Counted from the stretch's first letter, positions 43,429-51,591 are shown. The stretch: DNA of 64,000 nt from SIG587 sp045544035 (GCA_045544035.1 JAZPYE010000011.1:29263-93262); one strand, 5' to 3'. Notes: a model not told the origin generated them from the letters alone. Numbers and translations are program-made.

Positions 43429-43452
43429 CCATAGACTTTGTTAAAATAAAAT
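43429..43452 (+). promoter_or_regulatory. Promoter with degenerate operator ahead of the lipoprotein gene (site 8)
   Basis: GGATAG-N12-CCATAG (43411-43434), T5 tract in the spacer, then TAAAAT (43447-43452) exactly 12 bp after the right arm. Confidence 0.45.
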
Positions 43453-43476
43453 TACAAAATTCAAGGAGGTAATTTT

Positions 43477-43908
43477 ATGAAAACAAATTTATTAACAAAG
43501 GCTTTGTGCGTGGCTGTAGCTTTACTATTATGTGTGGGCTTAACTGCTTGCGGTGGAAACAATGATGAAATGTCTGAAAGTGACAACAAAACTGAGAGTA
43601 CTCAAACAAACGAAAGCAGTTCTAAAATAGAGGATGCAGAAAATAACAACTCAACCGCTTACAATGCAACAGTATCGGCTGAAACGCCAGAGCCTACTTA
43701 CTATTACGCCGCTATTGAGGGCGCCGTTATTGTAGAACAAAACGGTTCACAGTACTATGTTTACTGCAATAAATGTGAGAAATGCGATAAGGTTCAGAGC
43801 AATATGAAGCATGTTCGACACACGGGCGGAAATCTGACATCAAGCTATTTTTGTCCCGACTGCAAGCAAAGCCAACGTGTTGAAATAGAAGAATCTGTTA
43901 ACTGGTGA
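43477..43908 (+). CDS. lipoprotein with C-terminal zinc-ribbon-like cysteines
   Basis: 143 residues. Signal peptide with lipobox GLTACGG (Cys near residue 26), an acidic Ser/Thr/Asn-rich linker, and a small C-terminal domain with YCNKCEKCDK and YFCPDCKQSQ, a probable four-cysteine zinc site. AAGGAGG lies upstream. It should be anchored on the outer face of the membrane. Function unknown. Confidence 0.8.
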   Translation: MKTNLLTKALCVAVALLLCVGLTACGGNNDEMSESDNKTESTQTNESSSKIEDAENNNSTAYNATVSAETPEPTYYYAAIEGAVIVEQNGSQYYVYCNKCEKCDKVQSNMKHVRHTGGNLTSSYFCPDCKQSQRVEIEESVNW

Positions 43909-43916
43909 TTAAGTTT

Positions 43917-44333
43917 ATGATATTTAAAGAATTACTTGATATTTGCTCCCCTGAAGAAGTTACGCAAAAACTTTTGCGTATGCATAACAATAAAGATTTA
44001 GAATATGAGTTTTATTGCCATAAGGTCAAAAATCTCATTGATGAACTAAAATCAAACAATGAATTTGATGAAATTTCAAATAAAAGGTTTTGCTTTTTAT
44101 GTGTTCCTACCGAACATAATAACAGTACCAAACTTCATGTTGGATTATACGATTTAAAAGAAGCGGACAGCCAAGATGGAAGTTGGGTTGATTATTATAT
44201 AACGGGTATGACAGAATGGTGTTTTACTGCAAGGCAAGCGCTTGGCATTGAGGTTTTTATTTTGAGTTTTGAGAAATATGGCGCAGATGAAATTGTTGCA
44301 GGTGTTTTGGATTTTATCTTAAATGGTGAGTAA
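43917..44333 (+). CDS. unknown protein, 138 residues
   Basis: Starts MIFKELLDICSPEEVTQKLL, followed by a beta-rich middle (KRFCFLCVPTEHNNSTKLHVGLYDL) and a helical end (WCFTARQALGIEVFILSFEKYGADEIVAGVLDF). It looks like one of the small soluble families often found in immunity or defence loci, but I cannot name it. GGTGA precedes the ATG at 43917, 8 bp after the lipoprotein stop, so it belongs to that operon. Confidence 0.68.
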   Translation: MIFKELLDICSPEEVTQKLLRMHNNKDLEYEFYCHKVKNLIDELKSNNEFDEISNKRFCFLCVPTEHNNSTKLHVGLYDLKEADSQDGSWVDYYITGMTEWCFTARQALGIEVFILSFEKYGADEIVAGVLDFILNGE

Positions 44334-44334
44334 T

Positions 44335-44679
44335 ATGAATGCAGTCAATTTATTTGATATATTATCATTAAATACAAGTTTATCAAACCATGATATCAAC
44401 ATATGCCACATGACAACAAAGGATGTTGGTAATGCATTGCTTTCTTATTTTCAAGGTAATAAATCAAAATGGATAGATATTGAAAACAGTGAGATACTTG
44501 TTATTAAAGATACAGATTATTTAATTGGAAAAACTACTACTCAAGAGGAATTTATAAAGATGATTCAAACCAGACGTAAAAACGGTACGCATACTATTTT
44601 AGAAATTAATTGCTCACTAAAAGAATTGCCGATTTTATCAAAATGTTTGTTGGAGAATTCTAAATTTATATTACTTTAA
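44335..44679 (+). CDS. unknown protein, 114 residues; last gene of the island
   Basis: Begins MNAVNLFDILSLN one base after the previous stop codon, with GGTGAG in the end of that gene. Soluble and mixed alpha/beta (SEILVIKDTDYLIGKTTTQEEF; HTILEINCSLKELPILSKCLL). No family recognised. It ends about 175 bp before the repeats that mark the right boundary. Confidence 0.62.
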   Translation: MNAVNLFDILSLNTSLSNHDINICHMTTKDVGNALLSYFQGNKSKWIDIENSEILVIKDTDYLIGKTTTQEEFIKMIQTRRKNGTHTILEINCSLKELPILSKCLLENSKFILL

Positions 44680-44854
44680 AATACTAAGAATCATTTTGAT
44701 GACATAGATATATGATTTGACTTTGTTTTGTGAGTGAAACTTCTAAAACTGTTCTAACAAATATCCGAAAAATGATAAAAACCGTGCAGGGCGCACGGTT
44801 AGTGGATTTGTGGCAATTTTGGTCAAAAACCCGCATCAATAAAGGGTTTTAGAG

Positions 44855-44880
44855 GGGACTGCAAGGGACTCATAGGGACT
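44855..44880 (+). repeat. Three GGGACT repeats with 10-bp period near the right boundary
   Basis: GGGACT at 44855-44860, 44865-44870 and 44875-44880, exactly one helical turn apart, 23 bp before the displaced tRNA half. Arm-type or directly repeated protein sites of an integrase or excisionase would look like this. Confidence 0.45.
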
Positions 44881-44902
44881 TGGCAGCACACCCATTTATG
44901 AA

Positions 44903-44958
44903 ATTCAGGTTCTAGTGATAGCAATATCGTGTGGGTTCAAGTCCCTTCATCCGCACCA
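44903..44958 (+). other. Displaced 3' half of a tRNA-Leu gene (proposed right attachment site)
   Basis: ATTCAGGTTCTAGT, identical to the anticodon-arm part of the intact tRNA-Leu, then a different variable arm, TTCAAGTCC and ATCCGCACCA. Its CATCCGC end would pair perfectly with the GCGGATG 5' end at 29273. No 5' half is present, so it is not a working gene. This fits displacement by an element that integrated at the anticodon arm. Confidence 0.75.
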
Positions 44959-45009
44959 AAAACACCCTGCAAACGCAGGGTGTTTCCTTTTTATTCGGGA
45001 CTTGAACCT
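44943..45009 (+). repeat. 67-bp direct repeat, copy 1 (tRNA 3' end plus terminator)
   Basis: Covers CCCTTCATCCGCACC, the terminator hairpin ACACCCTGC/GCAGGGTGT (44961-44983) with T tract, and TTATTCGGGACTTGAACC. It matches 45127-45193 except for one base. The ends GGTTCAAGTCCC (just before) and GGGACTTGAACC (inside) are inverted copies of a tRNA T arm. Confidence 0.85.
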
Positions 45010-45126
45010 TCGGTTCTTCCCTCTTGCGGTGCCCGAACACACGCTCACTTGCAGCGTGGCGTTTTGTTCGACCGCTGCGCTTCGTTTTGCTCGCTGTTTC
45101 ACCCACCGGGTGCGCTCGCAACCTCA

Positions 45127-45193
45127 CCCTTCATCCGCACCAAAAACACCCTGCAAACGCAGGGTGTTTCATTTTTATTCGGGACTTGAACCT
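45127..45193 (+). repeat. 67-bp direct repeat, copy 2
   Basis: Second copy, 184 bp after the first. The 117 bp between the copies are GC-rich and unlike the flanks, with no gene seen. Short reading frames across this region are artefacts of the repeats. Confidence 0.85.
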
Positions 45194-45317
45194 ACTTGCT
45201 CAAAATAAAAAAATAAAATACACATAAAGTTTACAATTTTTTATGATATTCATAGTAGAAAAAAAGTATAAATATGTTATAATGAATAATGAAAGAATTG
45301 TAAGAGAGGAACTGCGC

Positions 45318-46199
45318 TTGATAAAATATATAAAGAAAATTCGTATTGTAAACCTGCTTATGTTGACAGTTGCAGGTATAGTAAACGCATTTGGTGTTAC
45401 TATTTTTCTTACGCCGGTAAAATTATACGACAGTGGCATCTCAGGAACATCAATATTACTAGATCAAATAACACCGGAATATTTAACACTTTCGATATTC
45501 CTTTTAATATTGAATGTTCCGATTTTCTTATTCGGGCTAAAAAAACAAGGTTGGCTTTTTACGGTATACGCTATTTATACGGTGGCAATTTATTCGCTGT
45601 TTGCATGGCTTATAACCGATGTGATTCCGATTGATGTCAGCATTGCTTCTCCTCTTGCAGGAACCGACCTTTTGCTATGCGCTTTGTTTGGCGGTGTAAT
45701 ATCAGGTATCGGTAGCGGTCTTGCAATTCGTTATGGTGGTGCAATGGATGGCATTGAAGTTATGGCTGTTATCTTTGCAAAGAAACTTGGTATCACTGTT
45801 GGCACTTTCGTAATGATATACAATGTCTTATTATATATTGTTTGCGGATTTGTTCTCAAAAGTTGGATACTGCCGCTATACTCCATTGTTACCTATGCTG
45901 CCGCATTAAAGACCATCGACTTTATTGTAGAAGGCGTTGATAGGGCAAAATGTGCTATTATTATAACGGAAGCACCCGAAGAAATATGCAACGCTTTAAG
46001 CGAAGCCTTTGGTAGCGGAATGACACACCTTGAAGCAAAAGGCGGTTATTCAAACCGAGATAAATCTATGATATATTTTGTTGTCAATAGATATCAGGTA
46101 ATTCAGATGAGAGATATCGTTCACGAAATTGACCCATTTGCTTACATTACCATAAGCGAAGTTGCTGATGTATTTTCTAACAACAATAAGAATGATTAA
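45318..46199 (+). CDS. YitT family membrane protein (DUF2179 C-terminal domain)
   Basis: 293 residues with five to six membrane segments from about residue 8 to 190 (LLMLTVAGIVNAFGVTIFLTP; YDSGISGTSILLDQ; RYGGAMDGIEVMAVIFAKKLG) and a soluble C-terminal domain (KCAIIITEAPEEICNAL, then MIYFVVNRYQVIQM) typical of YitT proteins. The TTG at 45318 is preferred: GAGAGGAA lies 6 bp before it, and the -10-like TATAAT near 45277 would put earlier starts outside the mRNA. Function of the family is not settled. Confidence 0.85.
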   Translation: MIKYIKKIRIVNLLMLTVAGIVNAFGVTIFLTPVKLYDSGISGTSILLDQITPEYLTLSIFLLILNVPIFLFGLKKQGWLFTVYAIYTVAIYSLFAWLITDVIPIDVSIASPLAGTDLLLCALFGGVISGIGSGLAIRYGGAMDGIEVMAVIFAKKLGITVGTFVMIYNVLLYIVCGFVLKSWILPLYSIVTYAAALKTIDFIVEGVDRAKCAIIITEAPEEICNALSEAFGSGMTHLEAKGGYSNRDKSMIYFVVNRYQVIQMRDIVHEIDPFAYITISEVADVFSNNNKND

Positions 46200-46238
46200 A
46201 AAAGCCTTCGTATACCTAACAGTATACGAAGGCTTTTT
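46199..46238. terminator. Bidirectional terminator
   Basis: A 17-bp stem (46199-46215 with 46222-46238), A5 and T5 at the ends, shared by two converging genes. Confidence 0.9.
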
Positions 46239-46242
46239 GCTT

Positions 46243-47268
46243 TTAATATGGTCTGTGATGATATCCGTAATTATCTTCGGTAAGCGGCATAAAAACGAAG
46301 CCTTGTTCTCTCAGTCCATCAATAATTGTAGGAAGTGCCTCGGCGGTTTCTTTGTGTATATCGTGCATTAAAACACAAATTGAATCCTTACCCTTAGCAC
46401 CATCAATAACGTTTGCTGCAATGGTTTTGGGAACCTTATTTACCGTTGCATCCCCTGAACTTACATTCCAGTCAAAATACTGATAGCCCTTTTCATAAAC
46501 ACTGTAAACCAGCTGTTGTGTAATGCTGTAGGAGTTACTGCTACCGCCTGGGAAACGGGTTATTTTGGGGAAATAACCAACCTCATCTTTAATTATATTT
46601 CCCATTGTGTTAAGGTCATTAAAGAATGCCGTTTCGCTTTTGTAAATTTCATCATATCGATGGGTTGTAGTGTGAATGCCGATGGCGTGACCTTCGGCAT
46701 CAATTTGCTTTAAATAATAACGGTATTTTGAAAACTGATTTGTTACAAAAAAGGTTGCCTTGGCATCCTTTTCCTTTAAAACTTTAAGCACCTTGCCGGT
46801 GTTTGCACAAGGGCCGTCATCAAAGGTGAGAAAGCAGAGTTTTTGACCTTTTGCAGCAGCTTTTTGATTGGCAAGCTTTTTAGCCTCATCTTCAAGCAAA
46901 GCCTTTTTGGCGGAGGCGTTGGGGTCCACCTCCGGCTTTACTGTTGGGTTTAACTTATCGGCCTTAAGCTTTTCAAAATATTCAACCTGACTTTCAAGAG
47001 AAGAAATTGTGTTATCCTTCTCGGTTATCTGACTTTCAAGAGAAGAAATTGTGTTATCCTTCTCAGTTATCTGACTCTCATAAGAGTTCTTTTCGGTCGT
47101 AAGTTGACTGTTGGCAGACTGAACGTTGGCCAATGCTGTTTTGGCATTGCCGATTTCTTCGTTTTGCTTCAAGATGTGAAGCACAGAAAAAATCAGCGCA
47201 AGTGTCAAAACACCGCAAATAACGGCTAAAACCAACATTTTAATACTGATTTTTCGAGATTTCGCCAC
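46243..47268 (-). CDS. membrane-anchored polysaccharide deacetylase
   Basis: 341 residues. N-terminal membrane anchor (about 10-33), a coiled coil (about 35-105) containing a tandem copy of a 14-residue unit (QITEKDNTISSLES), then a NodB domain with catalytic LTFDDGP near 158 and metal-binding HTTTH near 210. Such enzymes remove N-acetyl groups from peptidoglycan or other glycans outside the cell. GTG at 47268 is preferred as start because AGGAGAGAAGGG lies before it. Confidence 0.86.
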   Translation of the reverse strand: MAKSRKISIKMLVLAVICGVLTLALIFSVLHILKQNEEIGNAKTALANVQSANSQLTTEKNSYESQITEKDNTISSLESQITEKDNTISSLESQVEYFEKLKADKLNPTVKPEVDPNASAKKALLEDEAKKLANQKAAAKGQKLCFLTFDDGPCANTGKVLKVLKEKDAKATFFVTNQFSKYRYYLKQIDAEGHAIGIHTTTHRYDEIYKSETAFFNDLNTMGNIIKDEVGYFPKITRFPGGSSNSYSITQQLVYSVYEKGYQYFDWNVSSGDATVNKVPKTIAANVIDGAKGKDSICVLMHDIHKETAEALPTIIDGLREQGFVFMPLTEDNYGYHHRPY

Positions 47269-47384
47269 TTGTCTTCCCTTCTCTCCTAACAAAATTCAAC
47301 AAAATTTCCCTTGTTATATCTGTATTATAACACTTAAGTTTAAATTTTTAAAGGCTTTTTTCGTTACAAATATTTACAAAACTC

Positions 47385-47413
47385 TTGTGTAAAACAGGCG
47401 TTTGTGGTAAAAT
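47385..47413 (+). promoter_or_regulatory. Promoter of the DegV gene
   Basis: TTGTGT (47385-47390), 17-bp spacer, TAAAAT (47408-47413). Confidence 0.55.
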
Positions 47414-47442
47414 AATAATAAAGTTTATTAGGAGGTCTTTTT

Positions 47443-48303
47443 GTGAGTAATATTGTTATTACAAGTGACAGCACATCCGATTTAAGTGTTCAACTTCGTG
47501 AACGCTACAATATAAACACCATTCCCATGGGCATTTCCCTTGGCGACAAACTTTTCCTTGATGATGGTGTTCAAATTACACCTGATATGATTTACGAGCA
47601 TCATCGAAAGACAGGTGAACTTCCTAAAACAAACGCCAACAACTACAGCGACTGCTATGATTTCTTTAAGCCTTTAGTTGATGCAGGCAAAACGGTTATT
47701 CATTTCACCATTAGTTCCGATATGTCTTCAACCTACAATAATGCCCGAATGGCTGCTGAGGATTTAGAGAATGTTTACGTTATTGACTCCCGCAACCTTT
47801 CCACCGGAATTGGCGTTGTTATGGTTGCCGCCGCAGAACTTGCTGAAAGCGGAATGGATACCGAGGAGCTTCTCAAAAAAATCAAGGAAATGCTCCCCTG
47901 CAGTGATGCTTCATTTGTTATTGATAACCTTGAATATCTCCACAAAGGTGGCCGTTGCTCTGCTGTTGCAGCATTTGGCGCAAACCTGCTGAAACTGAAG
48001 CCCTGCATTCAGGTTAAAAATGGCGCTATGGGCGTTGTTAAAAAGTATAGAGGAAAGTATATTGATGTTCTTAAAGAATATGTTAACGACAAATTAAACG
48101 ATTTAAGCGACATTCTTCCCGACCACGTTTTTGTAACCCACGCAGGCTGTGATGAAGAAATTGTAAATTCAGTTGTTGAACAGGTTAAGGCCTGCAACTA
48201 TTTCAAGAACGTTTACATCACCCGTGCAGGCTGCACCGTTTCCTCCCACTGCGGAAAGGACACACTCGGCGTGCTTTTCATTAGAAAGTCACCTATTAAA
48301 TAA
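47443..48303 (+). CDS. DegV family fatty-acid-binding protein
   Basis: 286 residues with DegV landmarks: IVITSDSTSDLS at the start, PKTNANN near 60, IHFTISSDMSSTYNNA near 85, DSRNLSTGIG near 113 and a C-terminal SSHCGKDTLGVLF. Members bind fatty acids and present them to the FakA kinase for phosphorylation. GTG start with AGGAGG. No fakA gene is beside it. Confidence 0.9.
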   Translation: MSNIVITSDSTSDLSVQLRERYNINTIPMGISLGDKLFLDDGVQITPDMIYEHHRKTGELPKTNANNYSDCYDFFKPLVDAGKTVIHFTISSDMSSTYNNARMAAEDLENVYVIDSRNLSTGIGVVMVAAAELAESGMDTEELLKKIKEMLPCSDASFVIDNLEYLHKGGRCSAVAAFGANLLKLKPCIQVKNGAMGVVKKYRGKYIDVLKEYVNDKLNDLSDILPDHVFVTHAGCDEEIVNSVVEQVKACNYFKNVYITRAGCTVSSHCGKDTLGVLFIRKSPIK

Positions 48304-48321
48304 TTTGGCATATACTGTTTT

Positions 48322-48396
48322 AGGGGCGCCAAAGAGGGATATCCCAAAAAGCGGCGATAATTTGCTTATTATCCACAGACTACCGTTTATGCCCCT
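48322..48396 (+). other. Possible folded 3' UTR or small RNA after degV
   Basis: AGGGGC (48322-48327) can close with GCCCCT (48391-48396) around small inner helices, including GATAAT/ATTATC. A TATACT box stands just upstream near 48311. I cannot match it to a known RNA. Confidence 0.25.
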
Positions 48397-48406
48397 TTAA
48401 TATAGC

Positions 48407-48440
48407 AGAAAAGACCTCATCAATAGATGAGGTCTTTTCT
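48407..48440 (+). terminator. Terminator downstream of degV
   Basis: A 15-bp stem, 48407-48421 with 48426-48440, loop AATA, arms rich in A and T at the ends. The following 170 bp, to the next terminator, hold no gene that I can see. Confidence 0.8.
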
Positions 48441-48610
48441 GAGTGTTCACTTAGAGATAAATCGGTTTTTCACAAAAATTTATTCTGCATCTTTGTAGCA
48501 GTACCTCATAATATACAAAATATTACCACGGTCCTGCAACTTTGCTGACATAATAAATTTTCAGTTACAAAACTGCACAGCACCTAAAACAGATGAATTT
48601 TTGATAGAAT

Positions 48611-48653
48611 AAAAAAAAAAGCACCGCAGTAATGCTAACGCATACTGCGGTGC
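48611..48653 (-). terminator. Terminator of the DUF624 gene pair
   Basis: Minus strand GCACCGCAGTA/TACTGCGGTGC (48643-48653 with 48621-48631) followed by ten T. Confidence 0.88.
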
Positions 48654-48718
48654 TTTGACACATTAGGCTACAAAAAGTCGCTGTTTTAGGCGAATTATCC
48701 CTAAATGAACACTCCGTT

Positions 48719-49528
48719 TTACTGATTTTCATCAAAATCATCGTGGGGCAAATATTTTTCAGGAACCGAGAGTCCTAAAGATAAACGCAGTTCAATATCA
48801 TCATCTGGGTGTTTCTCATAATAAGGGTCGATAATGAACTTTCTGATTGCATCAAAGGTGCAAAACTGAATGAGCAGGCACTTAAAACCCGGTAAAACGC
48901 ATATCACAAGAAGCAGAGCGATAATAATACTGAGTGGCAAAGGCAGGTACAGTGCGATAACCGCAACAATACCATAAAACGCAAGCAGGCAAACACCCAC
49001 TAGAATGTTCTTCTTAATGTTTAAAAAGGCAAATTTAAAACTGTTTTTAAAAAGCTGACTGATGGAAAAATTAAAGGTCATTGCAAGGGTCCACATATAA
49101 TATTTCATAAAGGAAAAGACCATAAGGCTTGCCAGGGCAATGCCGAGACCGAAAATTGCCAGGGTTGACTCCGTCATATTAAAGAAATAAATGTCAACGG
49201 CAATAACAAACAAAATAACAACATTTATAATGCCGAGAATGAGCGTTTGCTTCCAATTTTTCTTAATGGTTTCAAAGAAATCACTTACCCCAAAGGAGTG
49301 CTTTTCGCGGGCAGTGTTGCGGGCAACATGGGTGTATCCAACATAAGCTAAACCGTTTGTGACAAGGGGCAATGAAACCGCAAAAAATAATAAATTGAGC
49401 GGAATGAATTTCCAAAAATTTCTAAAAAAGGTTTCGAAAAAGACAACAATTTTTTTCTTTTCGGGGGCATCCTTTTCAATGCCCGGTCCCTCTTTTGTGA
49501 AATCTCCAATACCAAAAAAACCTGCCAT
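48719..49528 (-). CDS. DUF624 (YesL-like) membrane protein
   Basis: 269 residues. The N-terminal GFFGIGDFTKEGPGIEKDAPEKK and the FWKFIPLNLLFFAVSLPLVTNG segment are typical of DUF624/YesL proteins; about five membrane segments follow, and the tail is acidic (HDDFDENQ). YesL relatives often sit beside sugar ABC transporters, but none is here. It overlaps the gene upstream by one base. Confidence 0.78.
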   Translation of the reverse strand: MAGFFGIGDFTKEGPGIEKDAPEKKKIVVFFETFFRNFWKFIPLNLLFFAVSLPLVTNGLAYVGYTHVARNTAREKHSFGVSDFFETIKKNWKQTLILGIINVVILFVIAVDIYFFNMTESTLAIFGLGIALASLMVFSFMKYYMWTLAMTFNFSISQLFKNSFKFAFLNIKKNILVGVCLLAFYGIVAVIALYLPLPLSIIIALLLVICVLPGFKCLLIQFCTFDAIRKFIIDPYYEKHPDDDIELRLSLGLSVPEKYLPHDDFDENQ

Positions 49529-50268
49529 TAGTGTTTTCCTTTCTTATCCTTATAAATAAATTTATCTTTAAGTGAAATATCCTTATATCCGAGCACATAA
49601 GCCACCGTGCAAATTGCGGGTAAAATAAGCAGAGGCAAAAATGCAACCGCAAACCTCCAAACAGGAATTTGAGAAACAGCAATTGCGACATCGGTGCCAA
49701 AAATAATATTATTTATGCCAAATAAATGGAAATTTGCTAGCTTATAAATGCTGAATAAAGCCTGTGGTAAAACGCCAAACCTTGAAAGAACGGCCAGCAA
49801 AAAAAGCAGGAAGGATGGAATAGAACAAATAAGCCCTATTTTAAGGCCCTTAAGCTTATCCTTCTTGGCCCTGCCGAACTTGACCTTATTGTTATCCTTT
49901 GTGCCAAGGGTCCAAATTCGGTTATAGTTAAGAAAAAGCAGGGTTACAAAGGTAAATGCAAAGCAAATGAGGTTTGCCGAAAGCTCCTGCCCGCTTGTTA
50001 GCTTTGAGCGATTATAAACCTTTACAACGGTTTTTCCCTGCTTTTCAAGAGCAGTGAATTGTTCATCAACGCCATCGGCAAGGTTAAAGGTGTAAAGCTC
50101 AACATTTCCCCCACTCTCGGTGGTTTCATAAACCGTGTAGCTTTCATTTTTAGTAAAAAAAGCTCCCCAGGCGAACTGAACCGAAAAATAAATAAAGAAA
50201 CACATTATTGCCGCAACGAAGAGGCAGACAAAGGTTTTTAAAACAATTTTATAATCTTCTTTAACCAT
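49528..50268 (-). CDS. membrane protein of unknown function
   Basis: 246 residues with a membrane segment at about 10-35, an outer domain of about 60 residues (YTVYETTESGGNVELYTFNL), and three or four further membrane segments. The ATG at 50268 is preferred over a longer in-frame start at 50322, because GAAAGG lies ahead and the longer form would cross a conserved intergenic motif (50289-50309). Co-transcribed with the DUF624 gene. Confidence 0.7.
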   Translation of the reverse strand: MVKEDYKIVLKTFVCLFVAAIMCFFIYFSVQFAWGAFFTKNESYTVYETTESGGNVELYTFNLADGVDEQFTALEKQGKTVVKVYNRSKLTSGQELSANLICFAFTFVTLLFLNYNRIWTLGTKDNNKVKFGRAKKDKLKGLKIGLICSIPSFLLFLLAVLSRFGVLPQALFSIYKLANFHLFGINNIIFGTDVAIAVSQIPVWRFAVAFLPLLILPAICTVAYVLGYKDISLKDKFIYKDKKGKH

Positions 50269-50385
50269 AAAACAAAATAACCTTTCGATTAGGGTAGAGC
50301 GAATAACCCGAATTTTACACATTATACCATATTATAGCGGTAAAAAGCAAGTAACAGGGCACTATTAAAAATTTATTTACAAATG

Positions 50386-50414
50386 AAAAAGCAACAGCCG
50401 AGGCTGTTGCTTTT
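50386..50414 (-). terminator. Terminator of ftsZ
   Basis: Minus strand GCAACAGCC/GGCTGTTGC (50402-50410 with 50391-50399) then TTTTT. Confidence 0.85.
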
Positions 50415-50429
50415 AAATGTAAGATAAAA

Positions 50430-51497
50430 TTAGTCCTTGTTGATAAGGTTAAGTACATCGGTGTAGGTGTTGTCATCATCATCGTCAGAAGCACCGAGGA
50501 TGCTGGAAAGGTCAGCGCCGAGGTCATTTTTCTTCTTAGCCTCTTCGCCAAGACCGGTTGCAACAACAGTAACACGGATGGTATCCTCAAGAGAGTCATC
50601 AAGCTGAGCACCCCAAATGATGTTTGCATCGGGATGAGCCATATCAGCGATAATAGAGGAAGCAAGCTCAACCTCTTCAAGACCGATGTCAGAAGAACCG
50701 GTAATGCTGATGATAACGCCACGAGCGTTGTCCATTGAGGTTTCGATAAGAGGACTGGTGATTGCAGCGCGTGCAGCCTGCTCTGCCTTGTCGCGGCCGG
50801 TAGCAGTAGCAACACCCATGTGTGCATAGCCTGCATCGGTCATAATTGCGGAAACATCAGCAAAGTCAAGGTTAACAAGTGCGGTAACATTGATAAGCTC
50901 GGAAATACTCTGAACACCCTGACGGAGAACATCATCGGCAATGTCAAATGCATTCTTAAATGTAATCTTCTGCTCAGAAACAAACTTTAAGCGCTCGTTA
51001 GGGATAACAACAAGGCTGTCAACATGCTCGCGAAGAGCAGCAATGCCAGCCTCTGCCTGGTCCATTCTGCGCTTGCCTTCAAATGCGAAGGGCTTTGTTA
51101 CGATGCCAACGGTAAGAATTCCCATTTCCTTTGCAATTTCAGCAACGATAGGTGCAGCGCCTGTACCGGTGCCACCGCCCATACCTGCGGTAAGGAAAAT
51201 CATATCAGCGCTACGGATAGCAGCTGCGATTTCATCACGAGATTCCTCAGCAGCGCTGCGGCCCTTATCAGGATTTGCGCCTGCGCCCTTGCCTGCTGTG
51301 GTCTTATCACCAATTTGGATTTTTTGAGATGCCTTAGACTGATAGAGAGCAGCCTTATCAGTGTTGACAGCAATAAATTCAACACCGCGAACGCCGGCAT
51401 CAACCATGCGGTTTACAGCGTTACCGCCGCCGCCGCCAACACCGACAACCTTAATTTGAACAACATTGTCTAATTCGTTAGAAACTTCAAATGACAT
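50430..51497 (-). CDS. ftsZ: cell division protein FtsZ
   Basis: 355 residues. GTP-binding GGGGGNAVNRM near 18 and tubulin signature GMGGGTGTGAAP near 105, T7 loop VNLDFADVSAIM near 207, C-terminal domain to about 318, then an acidic linker (ASDDDDDNTYTDVL) and a short tail. It polymerises into the Z ring. It has its own promoter and lies at the end of the dcw cluster; ftsA is not next to it. It is the full-length counterpart of the island fragment at 37066. Confidence 0.97.
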   Translation of the reverse strand: MSFEVSNELDNVVQIKVVGVGGGGGNAVNRMVDAGVRGVEFIAVNTDKAALYQSKASQKIQIGDKTTAGKGAGANPDKGRSAAEESRDEIAAAIRSADMIFLTAGMGGGTGTGAAPIVAEIAKEMGILTVGIVTKPFAFEGKRRMDQAEAGIAALREHVDSLVVIPNERLKFVSEQKITFKNAFDIADDVLRQGVQSISELINVTALVNLDFADVSAIMTDAGYAHMGVATATGRDKAEQAARAAITSPLIETSMDNARGVIISITGSSDIGLEEVELASSIIADMAHPDANIIWGAQLDDSLEDTIRVTVVATGLGEEAKKKNDLGADLSSILGASDDDDDNTYTDVLNLINKD

Positions 51498-51562
51498 TTT
51501 TTATTCCTCACTTTTTAACTTATTAGGTGGCCTTAAAACATAATATACCTTTATACTTTATA

Positions 51563-51591
51563 ATAATAGCACACCTTATTTAAAATTTCAA
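51563..51591 (-). promoter_or_regulatory. Promoter of ftsZ
   Basis: Minus strand TTGAAA (51586-51591), 17-bp spacer, TATTAT (51563-51568). Confidence 0.7.

Noticed and set aside
29360..44960. Island as a prophage or a conjugative element
   Set aside because: No capsid, portal, terminase, tail, lysis, relaxase or type IV secretion genes are seen.
44912..45227. Reading frames of 60-97 codons across the tRNA-Leu half and the 67-bp repeats
   Set aside because: They only translate tRNA, terminator and repeat DNA, in several frames at once, without ribosome sites.
46987..47070. CRISPR-like repeats
   Set aside because: Two tandem coding copies without spacers; no cas genes. No CRISPR array is seen anywhere in the window.
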